Shown here: positions 34,394 through 42,454 of the stretch, one piece after another
Layout of the letters: each line of letters begins with the position of its first letter
How positions within the stretch are numbered: position 1 is the first letter of the stretch
Origin: Myxococcales bacterium
GTDB taxonomy: Bacteria; Myxococcota; UBA4151
Direction of reading: 5' to 3'
DNA: 45,726 nt
Assembly: GCA_002722845.1 (NCBI GenBank)
Contig: PBND01000021.1
Span: forward strand, 1-45,726
Notes under the pieces: model-generated
Seen by the model: only the letters and a program-made list of their open reading frames with translations
Told to the model about the DNA's origin: nothing
The model's database searches: none
Program-made: the position numbers and the translations under genes

Positions 34394-35199
34394 GTTTCAT
34401 CCTGATCGTCCTCGCCGCCGGCTGTACGGAGGCGAAGATGCCTCCCGTCACAAAACACCGGGTCATTAGCCTGTCGCCCGCTGCCACCTCCGTGGTCATC
34501 GCCTTGGGGGCCCAGGATCAGCTTGCGGGCATTTCCACCTTCTGCCCTGAAGTACCAAACCATCCAGACCTGCCGCGACTGGGTGGCCTCATCGATCCTA
34601 ATCTGGAGGCGATCGCACTGCTCCAGCCCAGTCTCGTCGTTCTCACCTCCGGTGGAAAGGCAACAGCCCACCGCCTTCAACAACTGGGTATCGACAGCCT
34701 CCAACTGGCCGAAGGGGACCTCGGGGGCGTCATCGACAACTACCGGGTCCTGGGCGCTGCCTTGAATCGCCCGGAAGCGAGCATCCGCTTAAGGACGGAG
34801 TTAGAGAACCTCTTCGCAAAGCAGCCACAAAAGCGCGGAAAGCGAACCCTTCTGGTCTTTGCCCATGAGGGTGAGCGCTATTGGGTCGCCACCCCGAAGG
34901 GCTGGCTGGGCCAGTTAGCCCAGCGGATGGGCCTGCGGGTGGTGCCACCGGGCCAGAAAGGTTTCCAGGCGCTGAGCGCAGAAGCCATCGTCGATCTGGC
35001 CCCGGAGCAAATCCTCGAACTCCGAGGACAGGCACCGGGTGGCGCTTCTTTGTCCGACTTGCGGGCCCGCTGGGCCCGCTTTCCCAGCCTCGCCCAACTC
35101 AAGGACATTCATCTCATCGAGGATGAGGAACTGCTCCAGCCGGGCGCCAGCTTGTTTCGAACAGCGCAAGCCCTTCTCCCCTTTGGCGGGAAGCCATGA
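34378..35199 (+). CDS. BtuF/FepB-type substrate-binding lipoprotein
   Basis: The 273-residue protein has a lipoprotein signal (LIVLAAGC, C16) and a helical-backbone (cluster A/class III) periplasmic binding fold: VISLSPAATSVVIALGAQDQLAGIS, GGLIDPNLEAIALLQPSLVV and a long connecting helix. It matches BtuF-type proteins for cobalamin, or siderophore/haem binders. It overlaps dapE by 16 nt and the ATPase by 4 nt. Cobalamin and ferric chelates cannot be told apart here. No TonB receptor is present. Confidence 0.87.
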   Translation: MAARLSFILIVLAAGCTEAKMPPVTKHRVISLSPAATSVVIALGAQDQLAGISTFCPEVPNHPDLPRLGGLIDPNLEAIALLQPSLVVLTSGGKATAHRLQQLGIDSLQLAEGDLGGVIDNYRVLGAALNRPEASIRLRTELENLFAKQPQKRGKRTLLVFAHEGERYWVATPKGWLGQLAQRMGLRVVPPGQKGFQALSAEAIVDLAPEQILELRGQAPGGASLSDLRARWARFPSLAQLKDIHLIEDEELLQPGASLFRTAQALLPFGGKP

Positions 35200-35960
35200 G
35201 TATCCAGGTCATCGACCTGGCCGTGGGCCGGGGAGCTTCGCCGACTTTAACCCAACTCAACTTTGAACTGCCGGCCGGGGAGTTGGTTGGATTGATCGGC
35301 CCCAACGGCGCCGGCAAGACCAGCCTCTTGCGTGCGCTGGCCGGACTGGATGCTCCCCATGCCGGCCAGTTACCGGCCATCAGCCTCGAGCCGCCGCAAC
35401 TGCGCCGACAGTCCCTTGCCTTTTTACCCCAGCTCGCGCCGCCCGCGCCGGCCTATTCGGTGCGAGAGTTCGTGCTGATGGCCAGTGATGAGCCCTTGCG
35501 ATGGCAGGCCCAATCGACGGCCATCGAGCGGGCAGATGATGCCCTGCTCGCGACGGACCTCAGCGCCCTTGCGCACCGCCCATGCGATCGCCTCAGTGGT
35601 GGTGAATACCGTCGGACTCTACTGGCGGCGACCCTTGCTCAAGGGGCTAGCTTGTTGCTCTTGGATGAGCCCTGTGCTGGCCTCGACCTCCCCCACGCTG
35701 CCCTCGTGATGAGCCACCTGCGGACTTGGTTGACGGGCGCCAAAAACCGGCGAGTGCTCGTGGCCATGCACGACCTCAACTTGACGGCGCAATTTTGCGA
35801 CCAAGTGCTCCTCCTTGGCGAGGGTGAACTCCTAGGTCAGGACAGGCCCAACGCCGTCCTCACACCGAACCTGCTGGATCGAGCCTTTGGACCGGGCTTG
35901 AGTTGCTTCGAACATCCAGAATCGGGCCAGCGAGTGATTCTCGCGAAGGGCGAACGATGA
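35196..35960 (+). CDS. ABC importer ATPase (BtuD/FecE type)
   Basis: This 254-residue ATPase has Walker A GPNGAGKT (residues 35-42), the signature LSGGE preceded by CDR, Walker B LLLLDEP and the switch histidine in MHDLN. It energises uptake through the adjacent permease. It overlaps both the binding-protein gene and the permease gene by 4 nt. Confidence 0.94.
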   Translation: MSIQVIDLAVGRGASPTLTQLNFELPAGELVGLIGPNGAGKTSLLRALAGLDAPHAGQLPAISLEPPQLRRQSLAFLPQLAPPAPAYSVREFVLMASDEPLRWQAQSTAIERADDALLATDLSALAHRPCDRLSGGEYRRTLLAATLAQGASLLLLDEPCAGLDLPHAALVMSHLRTWLTGAKNRRVLVAMHDLNLTAQFCDQVLLLGEGELLGQDRPNAVLTPNLLDRAFGPGLSCFEHPESGQRVILAKGER

Positions 35961-37030
35961 AAGCCTGGGTGATCGTCCTCGCCGTGCTCCTCTTTGCCAG
36001 CGCCGCAGCCCTGTTGGTTGGCCCTGTCAGTCTGGAACACGAACACGCCGCCTGGGTCGTGCTCCAACTGCGACTTCCCCGACTCCTCTTGGCCCTCAGC
36101 GCCGGGGCGAGCCTGGCAGCCTGCGGGATGGTGATGCAATCGCTGCTGCGAAACCCCCTCGCTTCTCCCTACACCCTGGGGCTTGGCTCGGCCTCAGCCC
36201 TGGGCGCGGCCCTGGGTCTGCTCATCCTGCCCGTGCTGCCCAGCCGCCACGGTCTCCTCTGGCTGGCCGTCGTTCCCGGCCTGCTTCTCGCTTACCGCTT
36301 TTGGTCCTATGGCCGCCTCGCCTCCAGCCTGACCCTGATCGCATCCCTTCTCGGCAGCTACGCGCTCTGGCTCCAAGGCCTCATCGAGCCGACCGGCCTG
36401 GGGGCTTTGATCGGCGCCTGCACCGTGGCGTTGATCCTCGAAGCCCTCGATCGCAGCGGCCAAGTCCCCGGTGATGGCTTGCTACTGGCCGGAGTCGCCA
36501 TGGGGCTCAGCTGCGGTGCGGGGGTGATGCTTCTCCACTATCTGGTCGATCAAAGTACCAGCGCATCGATGCTGCGCTGGACCATGGGTAGTTTGGCCGT
36601 GGTCGGGGCGGATAAAGCCCTCCTGATGGGCGGCGTGCTGCTGGCCAGCCTCCCCCTCTTTTTGGTCGCACTCCCAGGCTTGAACCACCTGCAACTAGGC
36701 GAAGCGATCGCTGCCTCACGGGGCGTGGATGTCTCCCGGTTTCGCCGAGACCTCCTCTTTTTTACGGCGCTCTGGACAGGGCTGGTCGTCGCCCTGGTGG
36801 GCCCCCTCGGCTTCATCGGGATCCTCGCCCCCCATGGCGCCCGCCTGCTCTGTGGCGAAGACCAACGCCGAACGGGCCCCCTGGCCCTCCTCCTCGGTGC
36901 CGCGCTGCTGGCCGCTTGCGACGCCCTAGGAAGAGGGCTCCTGGGCAATATGGAACTACCCGTCGGCGTCGTTACCGCCCTCCTGGGCGGCCCTTGCTTT
37001 CTCTTCTTACTGCTGCGCCGCCGGCGCTAA
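35957..37030 (+). CDS. ABC importer permease (BtuC/FecCD type)
   Basis: ATG 35957 overlaps the ATPase stop (ATGA); a longer frame from 35903 is rejected. The 357-residue protein has about ten hydrophobic segments and the FecCD motifs LRLPRLLLALSAGASLAACG, QSLLRNPLASPYTLG and VGPLGFIGILAPH. It completes a single-permease importer of the BtuCDF kind. The gene ends 3 bp from the convergent HEAT lipoprotein gene, leaving no room for a separate terminator. Confidence 0.93.
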   Translation: MKAWVIVLAVLLFASAAALLVGPVSLEHEHAAWVVLQLRLPRLLLALSAGASLAACGMVMQSLLRNPLASPYTLGLGSASALGAALGLLILPVLPSRHGLLWLAVVPGLLLAYRFWSYGRLASSLTLIASLLGSYALWLQGLIEPTGLGALIGACTVALILEALDRSGQVPGDGLLLAGVAMGLSCGAGVMLLHYLVDQSTSASMLRWTMGSLAVVGADKALLMGGVLLASLPLFLVALPGLNHLQLGEAIAASRGVDVSRFRRDLLFFTALWTGLVVALVGPLGFIGILAPHGARLLCGEDQRRTGPLALLLGAALLAACDALGRGLLGNMELPVGVVTALLGGPCFLFLLLRRRR

Positions 37031-37033
37031 GCG

Positions 37034-38650
37034 TTACTTCTTCTTACCCCGCTGGTAACGCATCTTGTCGGCCAGCAAGCGGAACTCGTAGACCAGCCGG
37101 GTATAGTCCCGGTTGCCCTTGTCGCTCTCGATGATCTGCTCGACCGTCGAAAGGCCCTTCGAGCCGCCCAAGCGCCAGAGGGCCCAGAACTTCGCGAAGC
37201 GGCTCTCATTGGTCTTATCAACCTCAGAGCTCAGGGTTTTGAGCAACTGATCTCGACTGCCCTCATCCTTAAGGTAGGCCAGTTCGTAGGCGGCTTTTTC
37301 CCGGATCAACGGGTCATCGCTGCTCAGCAGCTTACGGTAACAGACAGCATCGGCCTGGCACTTGTCATAGACTCGAACCTTGCGCAGATGGCCCTCCATC
37401 ATCATCCGGACTTTCCCATTGGTTTCAGCCTTCACCATCTTCTCAAGTTCAGCGGCCACTCGACCGTCGCCGGCCCGGGTTGCATTTTCGATGGTGAACC
37501 GGCGGATTTCGACCTCACTCTTGTCGCAGTGCTTGGCATCGTAACCCATGCGCTTGCAGTCCCGACGATACTCATTGCGCTCCCCTTGGCGCAGCAATGA
37601 AAGGGCTGCTTGTCGGTCGCCAATGCGTGCGATGGAACGACCGAAGTACTCGCGGACCGTCAGGTTATTGAGTTGCTTCATAATGGTTTTGATGGCGAAG
37701 GACTCGCCGGTCCGCCCCATGGCTTCCACCAGTTTAAAAACCATCGTTTGATTGGCTTTGGGGCTGATGACCTTGTCAAACATCCCCACCTGAGCCTCGG
37801 TCAGGCCGATATCGGATAGAACTTCGCCCACCTTTGAGCGAAGGACCCAACACACTTTCTCTTTTGCATCTTGGCACAGCTTGGAGCCCTGAATGAGCCC
37901 ATTGGCCACCTTGTTCTTGCCTTCGAAGGTGTTCGCCAACTTCTCCACCACGACCGGATGCATACGCATCTGGTACAAAGAGAAGCTCGCCTCAGGGTAA
38001 AAGGAGACTCCACGCTCCTTGAAGAGGTAGGTGATCAGTGTATCTGCCGAACTGGGGTCTCTCAGGTCACCAAGGGCCATGATGGCATTCTTGATAATGA
38101 AGTTGTTGTCATGGTCCTCAATGATATCGAGTAGGACCTTCGTCCCCTTCTTATCTTGCAACATTCCAACCACACGAATGGCGACCAATGCGGTCTGGGC
38201 GTTGCCGGAATTCACGTAAGGAGTCACTTCATCGATCGTCCCGGCGGGAAGCTTCTCTCCCTTGCGGAGCAACTGCTTCAGTCCCGTCAAAATCGAACGA
38301 TTCGCTGCGTTGAGCGCTTCTTCTCTCGAGGTCGCCGGCACCAGACCGCCGGGGTCGAGTCCCTTGAGTAGCGCAGGGACGACTTCCATACCCCAGCCAT
38401 CGGTCAACACAGCCGCCAGGGCCGCTCGATGGGGACCAGGATTTTCAAAGGCCGCGAGCATATCCTCTTTGGCCCCGGGCACTTTTTGAACCAAAAAGAC
38501 CAGGTTACGAAGGGACTCTGCCGCCTTGGCTCGCTCCCTCTCGTCGGCACTGTTCAGTGCCTCTAATGCAACCTTTTCGGGGGCTGGCTCCTCGGGAGCA
38601 CAGGCTCCCAGTGCCAACAGAAGAGTCAAACTGGCCAGGGCAAGACGCAT
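37034..38650 (-). CDS. HEAT-repeat lipoprotein
   Basis: The ATG at 38650 begins a lipoprotein signal (LLLALGAC, C16) and has GGAG upstream; the frame is open to 38761 but that part is not signal-like. The 538-residue product is almost entirely helical with HEAT-like repeats, for example KAAESLRNLV, NAIMALGDLRDPSSADTLITYL, AMGRTGESFAIKTIMKQL and KAAYELAYLKDEGSRDQLLKTL, and a basic end (YQRGKKK). Such superhelices are binding scaffolds. It is the third gene behind the cyclase and may be the periplasmic output or sensor of that module. Confidence 0.78.
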   Translation of the reverse strand: MRLALASLTLLLALGACAPEEPAPEKVALEALNSADERERAKAAESLRNLVFLVQKVPGAKEDMLAAFENPGPHRAALAAVLTDGWGMEVVPALLKGLDPGGLVPATSREEALNAANRSILTGLKQLLRKGEKLPAGTIDEVTPYVNSGNAQTALVAIRVVGMLQDKKGTKVLLDIIEDHDNNFIIKNAIMALGDLRDPSSADTLITYLFKERGVSFYPEASFSLYQMRMHPVVVEKLANTFEGKNKVANGLIQGSKLCQDAKEKVCWVLRSKVGEVLSDIGLTEAQVGMFDKVISPKANQTMVFKLVEAMGRTGESFAIKTIMKQLNNLTVREYFGRSIARIGDRQAALSLLRQGERNEYRRDCKRMGYDAKHCDKSEVEIRRFTIENATRAGDGRVAAELEKMVKAETNGKVRMMMEGHLRKVRVYDKCQADAVCYRKLLSSDDPLIREKAAYELAYLKDEGSRDQLLKTLSSEVDKTNESRFAKFWALWRLGGSKGLSTVEQIIESDKGNRDYTRLVYEFRLLADKMRYQRGKKK

Positions 38651-38687
38651 CAGAGTAGCTCCAGAAAACCGCGGGAAACTGCTACTC

Positions 38688-39353
38688 CTAATGTCCGGTG
38701 CGCGCAACCGCCCGTCGACGGAGCGAGGGCAAGATTCGAAACAGGCCCAGGACTTGGGCAAGGAGTGCCAACGCGGGCAGAAGGGCCCACAAGCTCAATC
38801 GATAGCTCAACTCGGGGGGGATTCCCGGATTCCAAAAGGCGTAGACCATGGCCAGAATGACGAACAAGATGACCATCTGACGCAGCAGGGTCGCCGTGTC
38901 CTGAATTCGGTGGCGCAGGTTTCGTTCGAAGCCGATGAATGCGATCTCCGCGAGGACAAGCAGGAGCAATAGAATGCCGCCGGTTTCAATGCCGGGGACG
39001 GCCTGTTGAAAGCCTGGGGTGGTCACCACGTACCAGGGCAGGAAGAGGGTGACGAAGGTGGCACAGGAGACGACCAACATGCGCACAGACTGACTGTCCA
39101 GCCGAGCGAGCAGACCTTCAAGGTCCTGGACCGCCTGATCCAATTCCTGAACACCGGTCCGGGGCAACCGCAGCGGCGCTTGCAGGGGCGTCCTTGGGTC
39201 GGCCGGCGTCACCTCCGCGGTCAGATCAAAGTCGAGTTGTGCCTCGCCGCCGCCCGGTTGGGTGGCCTCCAAGGTCACATCCTCCGCGTCCCCGCCGGCC
39301 GTGTCCATCTCCAGGATCGGCCGGACGTCTGTCACTTCCTCATCGTCGATCAC
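38688..39353 (-). CDS. Four-helix membrane protein with acidic cytoplasmic N-terminus
   Basis: This 221-residue protein starts at GTG 39353. The first 85 residues are acidic and Pro-rich (DDEEVTDVRPILEMD, FDLTAEVTPADPRTP), then a short coiled stretch (VQELDQAVQDLEGLLARL) leads to about four hydrophobic segments and a basic tail (LRRRAVARTGH). The start overlaps (GTGA) the stop of the 61-codon open stretch that follows the cyclase gene. No family is recognised. A membrane receptor or adaptor for the cyclase is the natural hypothesis. Confidence 0.65.
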   Translation of the reverse strand: MIDDEEVTDVRPILEMDTAGGDAEDVTLEATQPGGGEAQLDFDLTAEVTPADPRTPLQAPLRLPRTGVQELDQAVQDLEGLLARLDSQSVRMLVVSCATFVTLFLPWYVVTTPGFQQAVPGIETGGILLLLLVLAEIAFIGFERNLRHRIQDTATLLRQMVILFVILAMVYAFWNPGIPPELSYRLSLWALLPALALLAQVLGLFRILPSLRRRAVARTGH

Positions 39354-39535
39354 GTGACTTCAGTCCAATGATGGTGGATCTGCGCGTCGAAGAGATCGCC
39401 GCGGACCACGCCAAGGTACGAACCCGCAGCCCGGAGCAACTCCCGATCAAAGCGCCGGGGGAGGCCTTGCAGTTGGTCGACCACATCAAGCCAGGCGGAA
39501 ACATCTCGACTCAGAGCACAAGCGGCCAGAGCAGC
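39350..39535 (-). other. Open 61-codon stretch in frame behind the cyclase stop
   Basis: Directly after the cyclase TAG (39538-39536) the same frame continues open for 61 codons to TGA at 39350. The encoded chain looks protein-like and helical (SAWLDVVDQL, LPRRFDRELLRAAGSYLGVV, IHHHWTEVT). Its stop overlaps the GTG start of the membrane protein, the same junction style used between real genes here. It contains no ATG; GTG or CTG starts are possible. It may be a small coupled gene, a readthrough extension, or a tail lost by a recent nonsense mutation or sequencing error. Confidence 0.42.
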
Positions 39536-42328
39536 CTAACCCTGCTCTGCGTTCTCAGTGATCCGGGCTAATGCAGCGAGGGCCACCGCCCGATCGCCGG
39601 GGGCGCCGGCGGCCTGAGCGGCCTCGAGGAGTTCCATCGCCCGTTGCGCCACATCATCATCCCGGCGGCGACGGTCGACCATCAGGCCGATGCGCTGGGC
39701 CTGGCGGCGCAAGCGCAAAAGCCCCCGTTCGCTGCAGTTTTTGAGCAAGGGTGCCAATAAGGCCCTGGCCTCATCACCTTCCTCCTCAGCGTCTTTGAGT
39801 TGAATCCAGAGCAACTGGAGTCGAAGCTGAAACAACTCGCTTTTGAGGCCTTCGGCCAGTCGAGCACCATTCTCAAGCATCCCATGCGCTTCTTCCACCC
39901 GACCGGCGGCCAACACCAAGGCAACGTGGTCGACCAGAACCTCGAGTCGAAGTGCGGAAGAGTTGGCCGCAGGTAGTTTTTTCTCCGCAGCCTCAAGAAT
40001 TTCCATGGCGAGGCTACTGGCCCCTTGGCGAAAGGCGAGCCGGGCGGTCAGCAAATCACGCTGAACCTGATGAACAGGCTGCAGATCAAACTCACCCATG
40101 CGCTCAAGACAACGGCCAGTCCGCCTGGTGAATCCAAGGGACTCCGCGGCCTCGGCTTGCGTCAGCCAGACAAAGGCTTGCAACTCCGGCGGCGTCTGCG
40201 GGCTCAGGGCATCTCCTGCTTCCCGAGCGACTTCGCTGGCCCCTTTGAGATCATCCTGCTCAAGTAGCAGTTGGGCCCGTAGGGCGAGGCGCTCAGGATG
40301 AGCTTCCGGAGCCCCCTCTAAGACCGCCAAAGCCTGCTTCACGTTGCCATCTTGCAGCCACAGACGCTCCGCTTGGAGCGAGACCTCAAGATCGCCACTC
40401 AGGGTTGGTTGCTGGATGGGCAGCCGATCAACGTCCAAGTTGGGCATCAGTTCTGGTGTTGGACTCTCGGCCGATGCCAACATCAGATGTCGGGCCAATT
40501 GGGACCGCAGCACGGGATGCCGGCCATCGACCCGCGACGCCAACCAGTCGGCGACCCGCTGGTGCAGGGTCTGCCGTAGGACCTGGGGGAGCATCTTTGC
40601 GGCCACCTCAGTCACCATCGTGTTGACGATCTGGTAGGCTTTGGTCTCAGGAAGACTCTTGTCTTGATAGCGCCTCAACCAGCCCTGCTCGATAAGGTAT
40701 TCAAGGGCGGCAGCCACCTCAACGGCATCGCCGATGGCAATACGCTCCGCAACGGGATGCCAAAAGACCCGACCCACCGCTGCACAGCGCTGCAGTAAAT
40801 ACCTGGGCGTCCGCGGGAGTTGGTCGATCCGGGCTTGGAGTAACTCCCGTAGTGAGCCTGGCAGGCTCGCCTCCAACTGCCGGCCCCCGTCTAACTCCCA
40901 TCGGCCCGACTCCGATCGCTGGATCACCCCCTCATGGCGCCAGGCATCAACCAACTCAACGAGGTGGGCTGGCGTTCCCCCGCTCATATCGGAAAGTTGG
41001 GCGAGCAGTTCATCGCTACACTGCCCCAGATTGACCTCGATCCAATCGAGAAAGCCATCGCCGGACAATGGCCCGAGCTCCAAGACCTGGCTCACCTCTA
41101 AATCGGTAATTCCAGCATCTTCAAAGCTCGGCGTCGGCAGGGACGACAGCAGAATAAAACCGGTACCAGATGTCTCTGCCCACATCTGGAGCCAGGCGAT
41201 CGAAGCGATATCAAGTTGGTGCGCCTCTTCGACGATGATGTTCCCGACGGCCATTCTTTTCGTCTCAAGGAGCGCCTTCCATGCTTCCAGTCCAGCGCTT
41301 TGGTCCATGGTCCCCACCGCGCCCGGTAGCCCATGAAGTCTGGCCAAGGGGTCGGCCAAATGGGCGTGCTCGCCCAACCAATAGGTCAGGCTAGCCGTGT
41401 CCGGTATCAGATGGACATCACCGCTAATTTCGGCGGCGAGCAACTGGACCGGTAAGGAGAGGGGAGCCGTCGCGATGATCGGATCCAAACGGAGGTGATG
41501 GTACGTATCACTCAACCCCTCACAAAACACTTCGAGTAAATGCCCGCGCCCAAAACCACGCTGCCCCTCCAAGATGACCACTTGGCGACGGGCCTTTCCC
41601 TCTTCGTAGAAGGCCTGGAGAGCGGCGAGTTCACGATCTCGACCGACGAGGCGCTCCCGGTCGCTGTGTCGTGACGACTCAAAGCGATCCCGAATCCCTA
41701 AGACGAGAAATGATGGCTCCGGTCGATCCCGACCCTTGAGTCGCAATTCTCCAACGGGGGCCAAATCGAAACGGCGGCTCACCTGCTTAGCGGTGGTTTC
41801 CCCCACCATGACCTGCCCGGCGCCAGCGGCACTTTCGAGGCGGGCGGCCACGTTGACGGTGTCCCCAATCACCGTAAACTCTGAAGCCCGGCCTAGGGGC
41901 CCAGCGATCACCTCACCGGTGTTGATGCCAACACGCATCTGCAAATCGAGGCCCATCTGCCCACCGATTTCGGCGACGACCGTATGAATCGCAAGACCAC
42001 ATAAGACCGCTCGCTCTGCGTCATCCCCACTGGCTTTGGGCACACCAAAGAGGGCCATGATGGCGTCACCGATGATCTTATCAACGCTCCCTCCATGGGA
42101 CTCCACCAACTTGCTTAAACGACCAAACAACTGGTTCATCAGTCGCTGAACAATCTCAGCGTCCATACCCTCGGCCATGTTGGTGAATGACTTCACGTCG
42201 GCGAAAAGGACGGTACACCAGCGGCGCTCGACCTGGGAGGAGGTCACCACACTCAGACCGCAATGGTGGCAGTAATTGGCCTCGGCCAAGAGGACTGTCT
42301 GGCAGTTCGTACAGACTCTTTCCGTCAT
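39536..42328 (-). CDS. Class III adenylate cyclase with STAND-like ATPase region
   Basis: The 930-residue protein has an N-terminal zinc ribbon (C6, C9, C20, C23) and a class III cyclase domain (about 36-210) with metal ligands D44 (LFADV) and D88 (IIGDAIMALFG), purine-selecting K84 and T152 as in ATP-specific enzymes, and transition-state N159/R163 (VNVAAR). It should make cAMP. A region like the AAA/STAND ATPases often fused to such cyclases follows, but the P-loop is GQRGFGRGH (255-263), lacking the Lys and Ser/Thr, and Walker B is IIVEEAH. The last 350 residues are TPR-like helices. GAAGGATC precedes the ATG. It heads the cyclase/membrane protein/HEAT lipoprotein unit. Confidence 0.9.
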   Translation of the reverse strand: MTERVCTNCQTVLLAEANYCHHCGLSVVTSSQVERRWCTVLFADVKSFTNMAEGMDAEIVQRLMNQLFGRLSKLVESHGGSVDKIIGDAIMALFGVPKASGDDAERAVLCGLAIHTVVAEIGGQMGLDLQMRVGINTGEVIAGPLGRASEFTVIGDTVNVAARLESAAGAGQVMVGETTAKQVSRRFDLAPVGELRLKGRDRPEPSFLVLGIRDRFESSRHSDRERLVGRDRELAALQAFYEEGKARRQVVILEGQRGFGRGHLLEVFCEGLSDTYHHLRLDPIIATAPLSLPVQLLAAEISGDVHLIPDTASLTYWLGEHAHLADPLARLHGLPGAVGTMDQSAGLEAWKALLETKRMAVGNIIVEEAHQLDIASIAWLQMWAETSGTGFILLSSLPTPSFEDAGITDLEVSQVLELGPLSGDGFLDWIEVNLGQCSDELLAQLSDMSGGTPAHLVELVDAWRHEGVIQRSESGRWELDGGRQLEASLPGSLRELLQARIDQLPRTPRYLLQRCAAVGRVFWHPVAERIAIGDAVEVAAALEYLIEQGWLRRYQDKSLPETKAYQIVNTMVTEVAAKMLPQVLRQTLHQRVADWLASRVDGRHPVLRSQLARHLMLASAESPTPELMPNLDVDRLPIQQPTLSGDLEVSLQAERLWLQDGNVKQALAVLEGAPEAHPERLALRAQLLLEQDDLKGASEVAREAGDALSPQTPPELQAFVWLTQAEAAESLGFTRRTGRCLERMGEFDLQPVHQVQRDLLTARLAFRQGASSLAMEILEAAEKKLPAANSSALRLEVLVDHVALVLAAGRVEEAHGMLENGARLAEGLKSELFQLRLQLLWIQLKDAEEEGDEARALLAPLLKNCSERGLLRLRRQAQRIGLMVDRRRRDDDVAQRAMELLEAAQAAGAPGDRAVALAALARITENAEQG

Positions 42329-42400
42329 GATCCTTCAATACGACGACTCAGCCTGTAACACCAAACTTCGTGCGCCGCGCCCGCGAGGGATACAGGGCGC

Positions 42401-42429
42401 TTGAACCGGCGGCGGGGCTCCTGTACAGC
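42401..42429 (+). promoter_or_regulatory. Weak sigma70-like promoter candidate for the PPIase gene
   Basis: TTGAAC (42401-42406), a 17-bp spacer and TACAGC (42424-42429) lie 25 bp ahead of the PPIase start in the 126-bp gap divergent from the cyclase gene. Matches to consensus are partial (4/6 and 3/6). Confidence 0.25.
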
Positions 42430-42454
42430 CGCCCCCGCCCTGCAGGAGTCGTTC

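Noticed and set aside
39368-39571. Plus-strand small ORF (about 67 codons, ATG ATG start) opposite the cyclase tail
   Set aside because: No ribosome site, antisense to the cyclase end, and in mirror phase with the minus-strand open stretch, which joins the operon much better. Not fully excluded.
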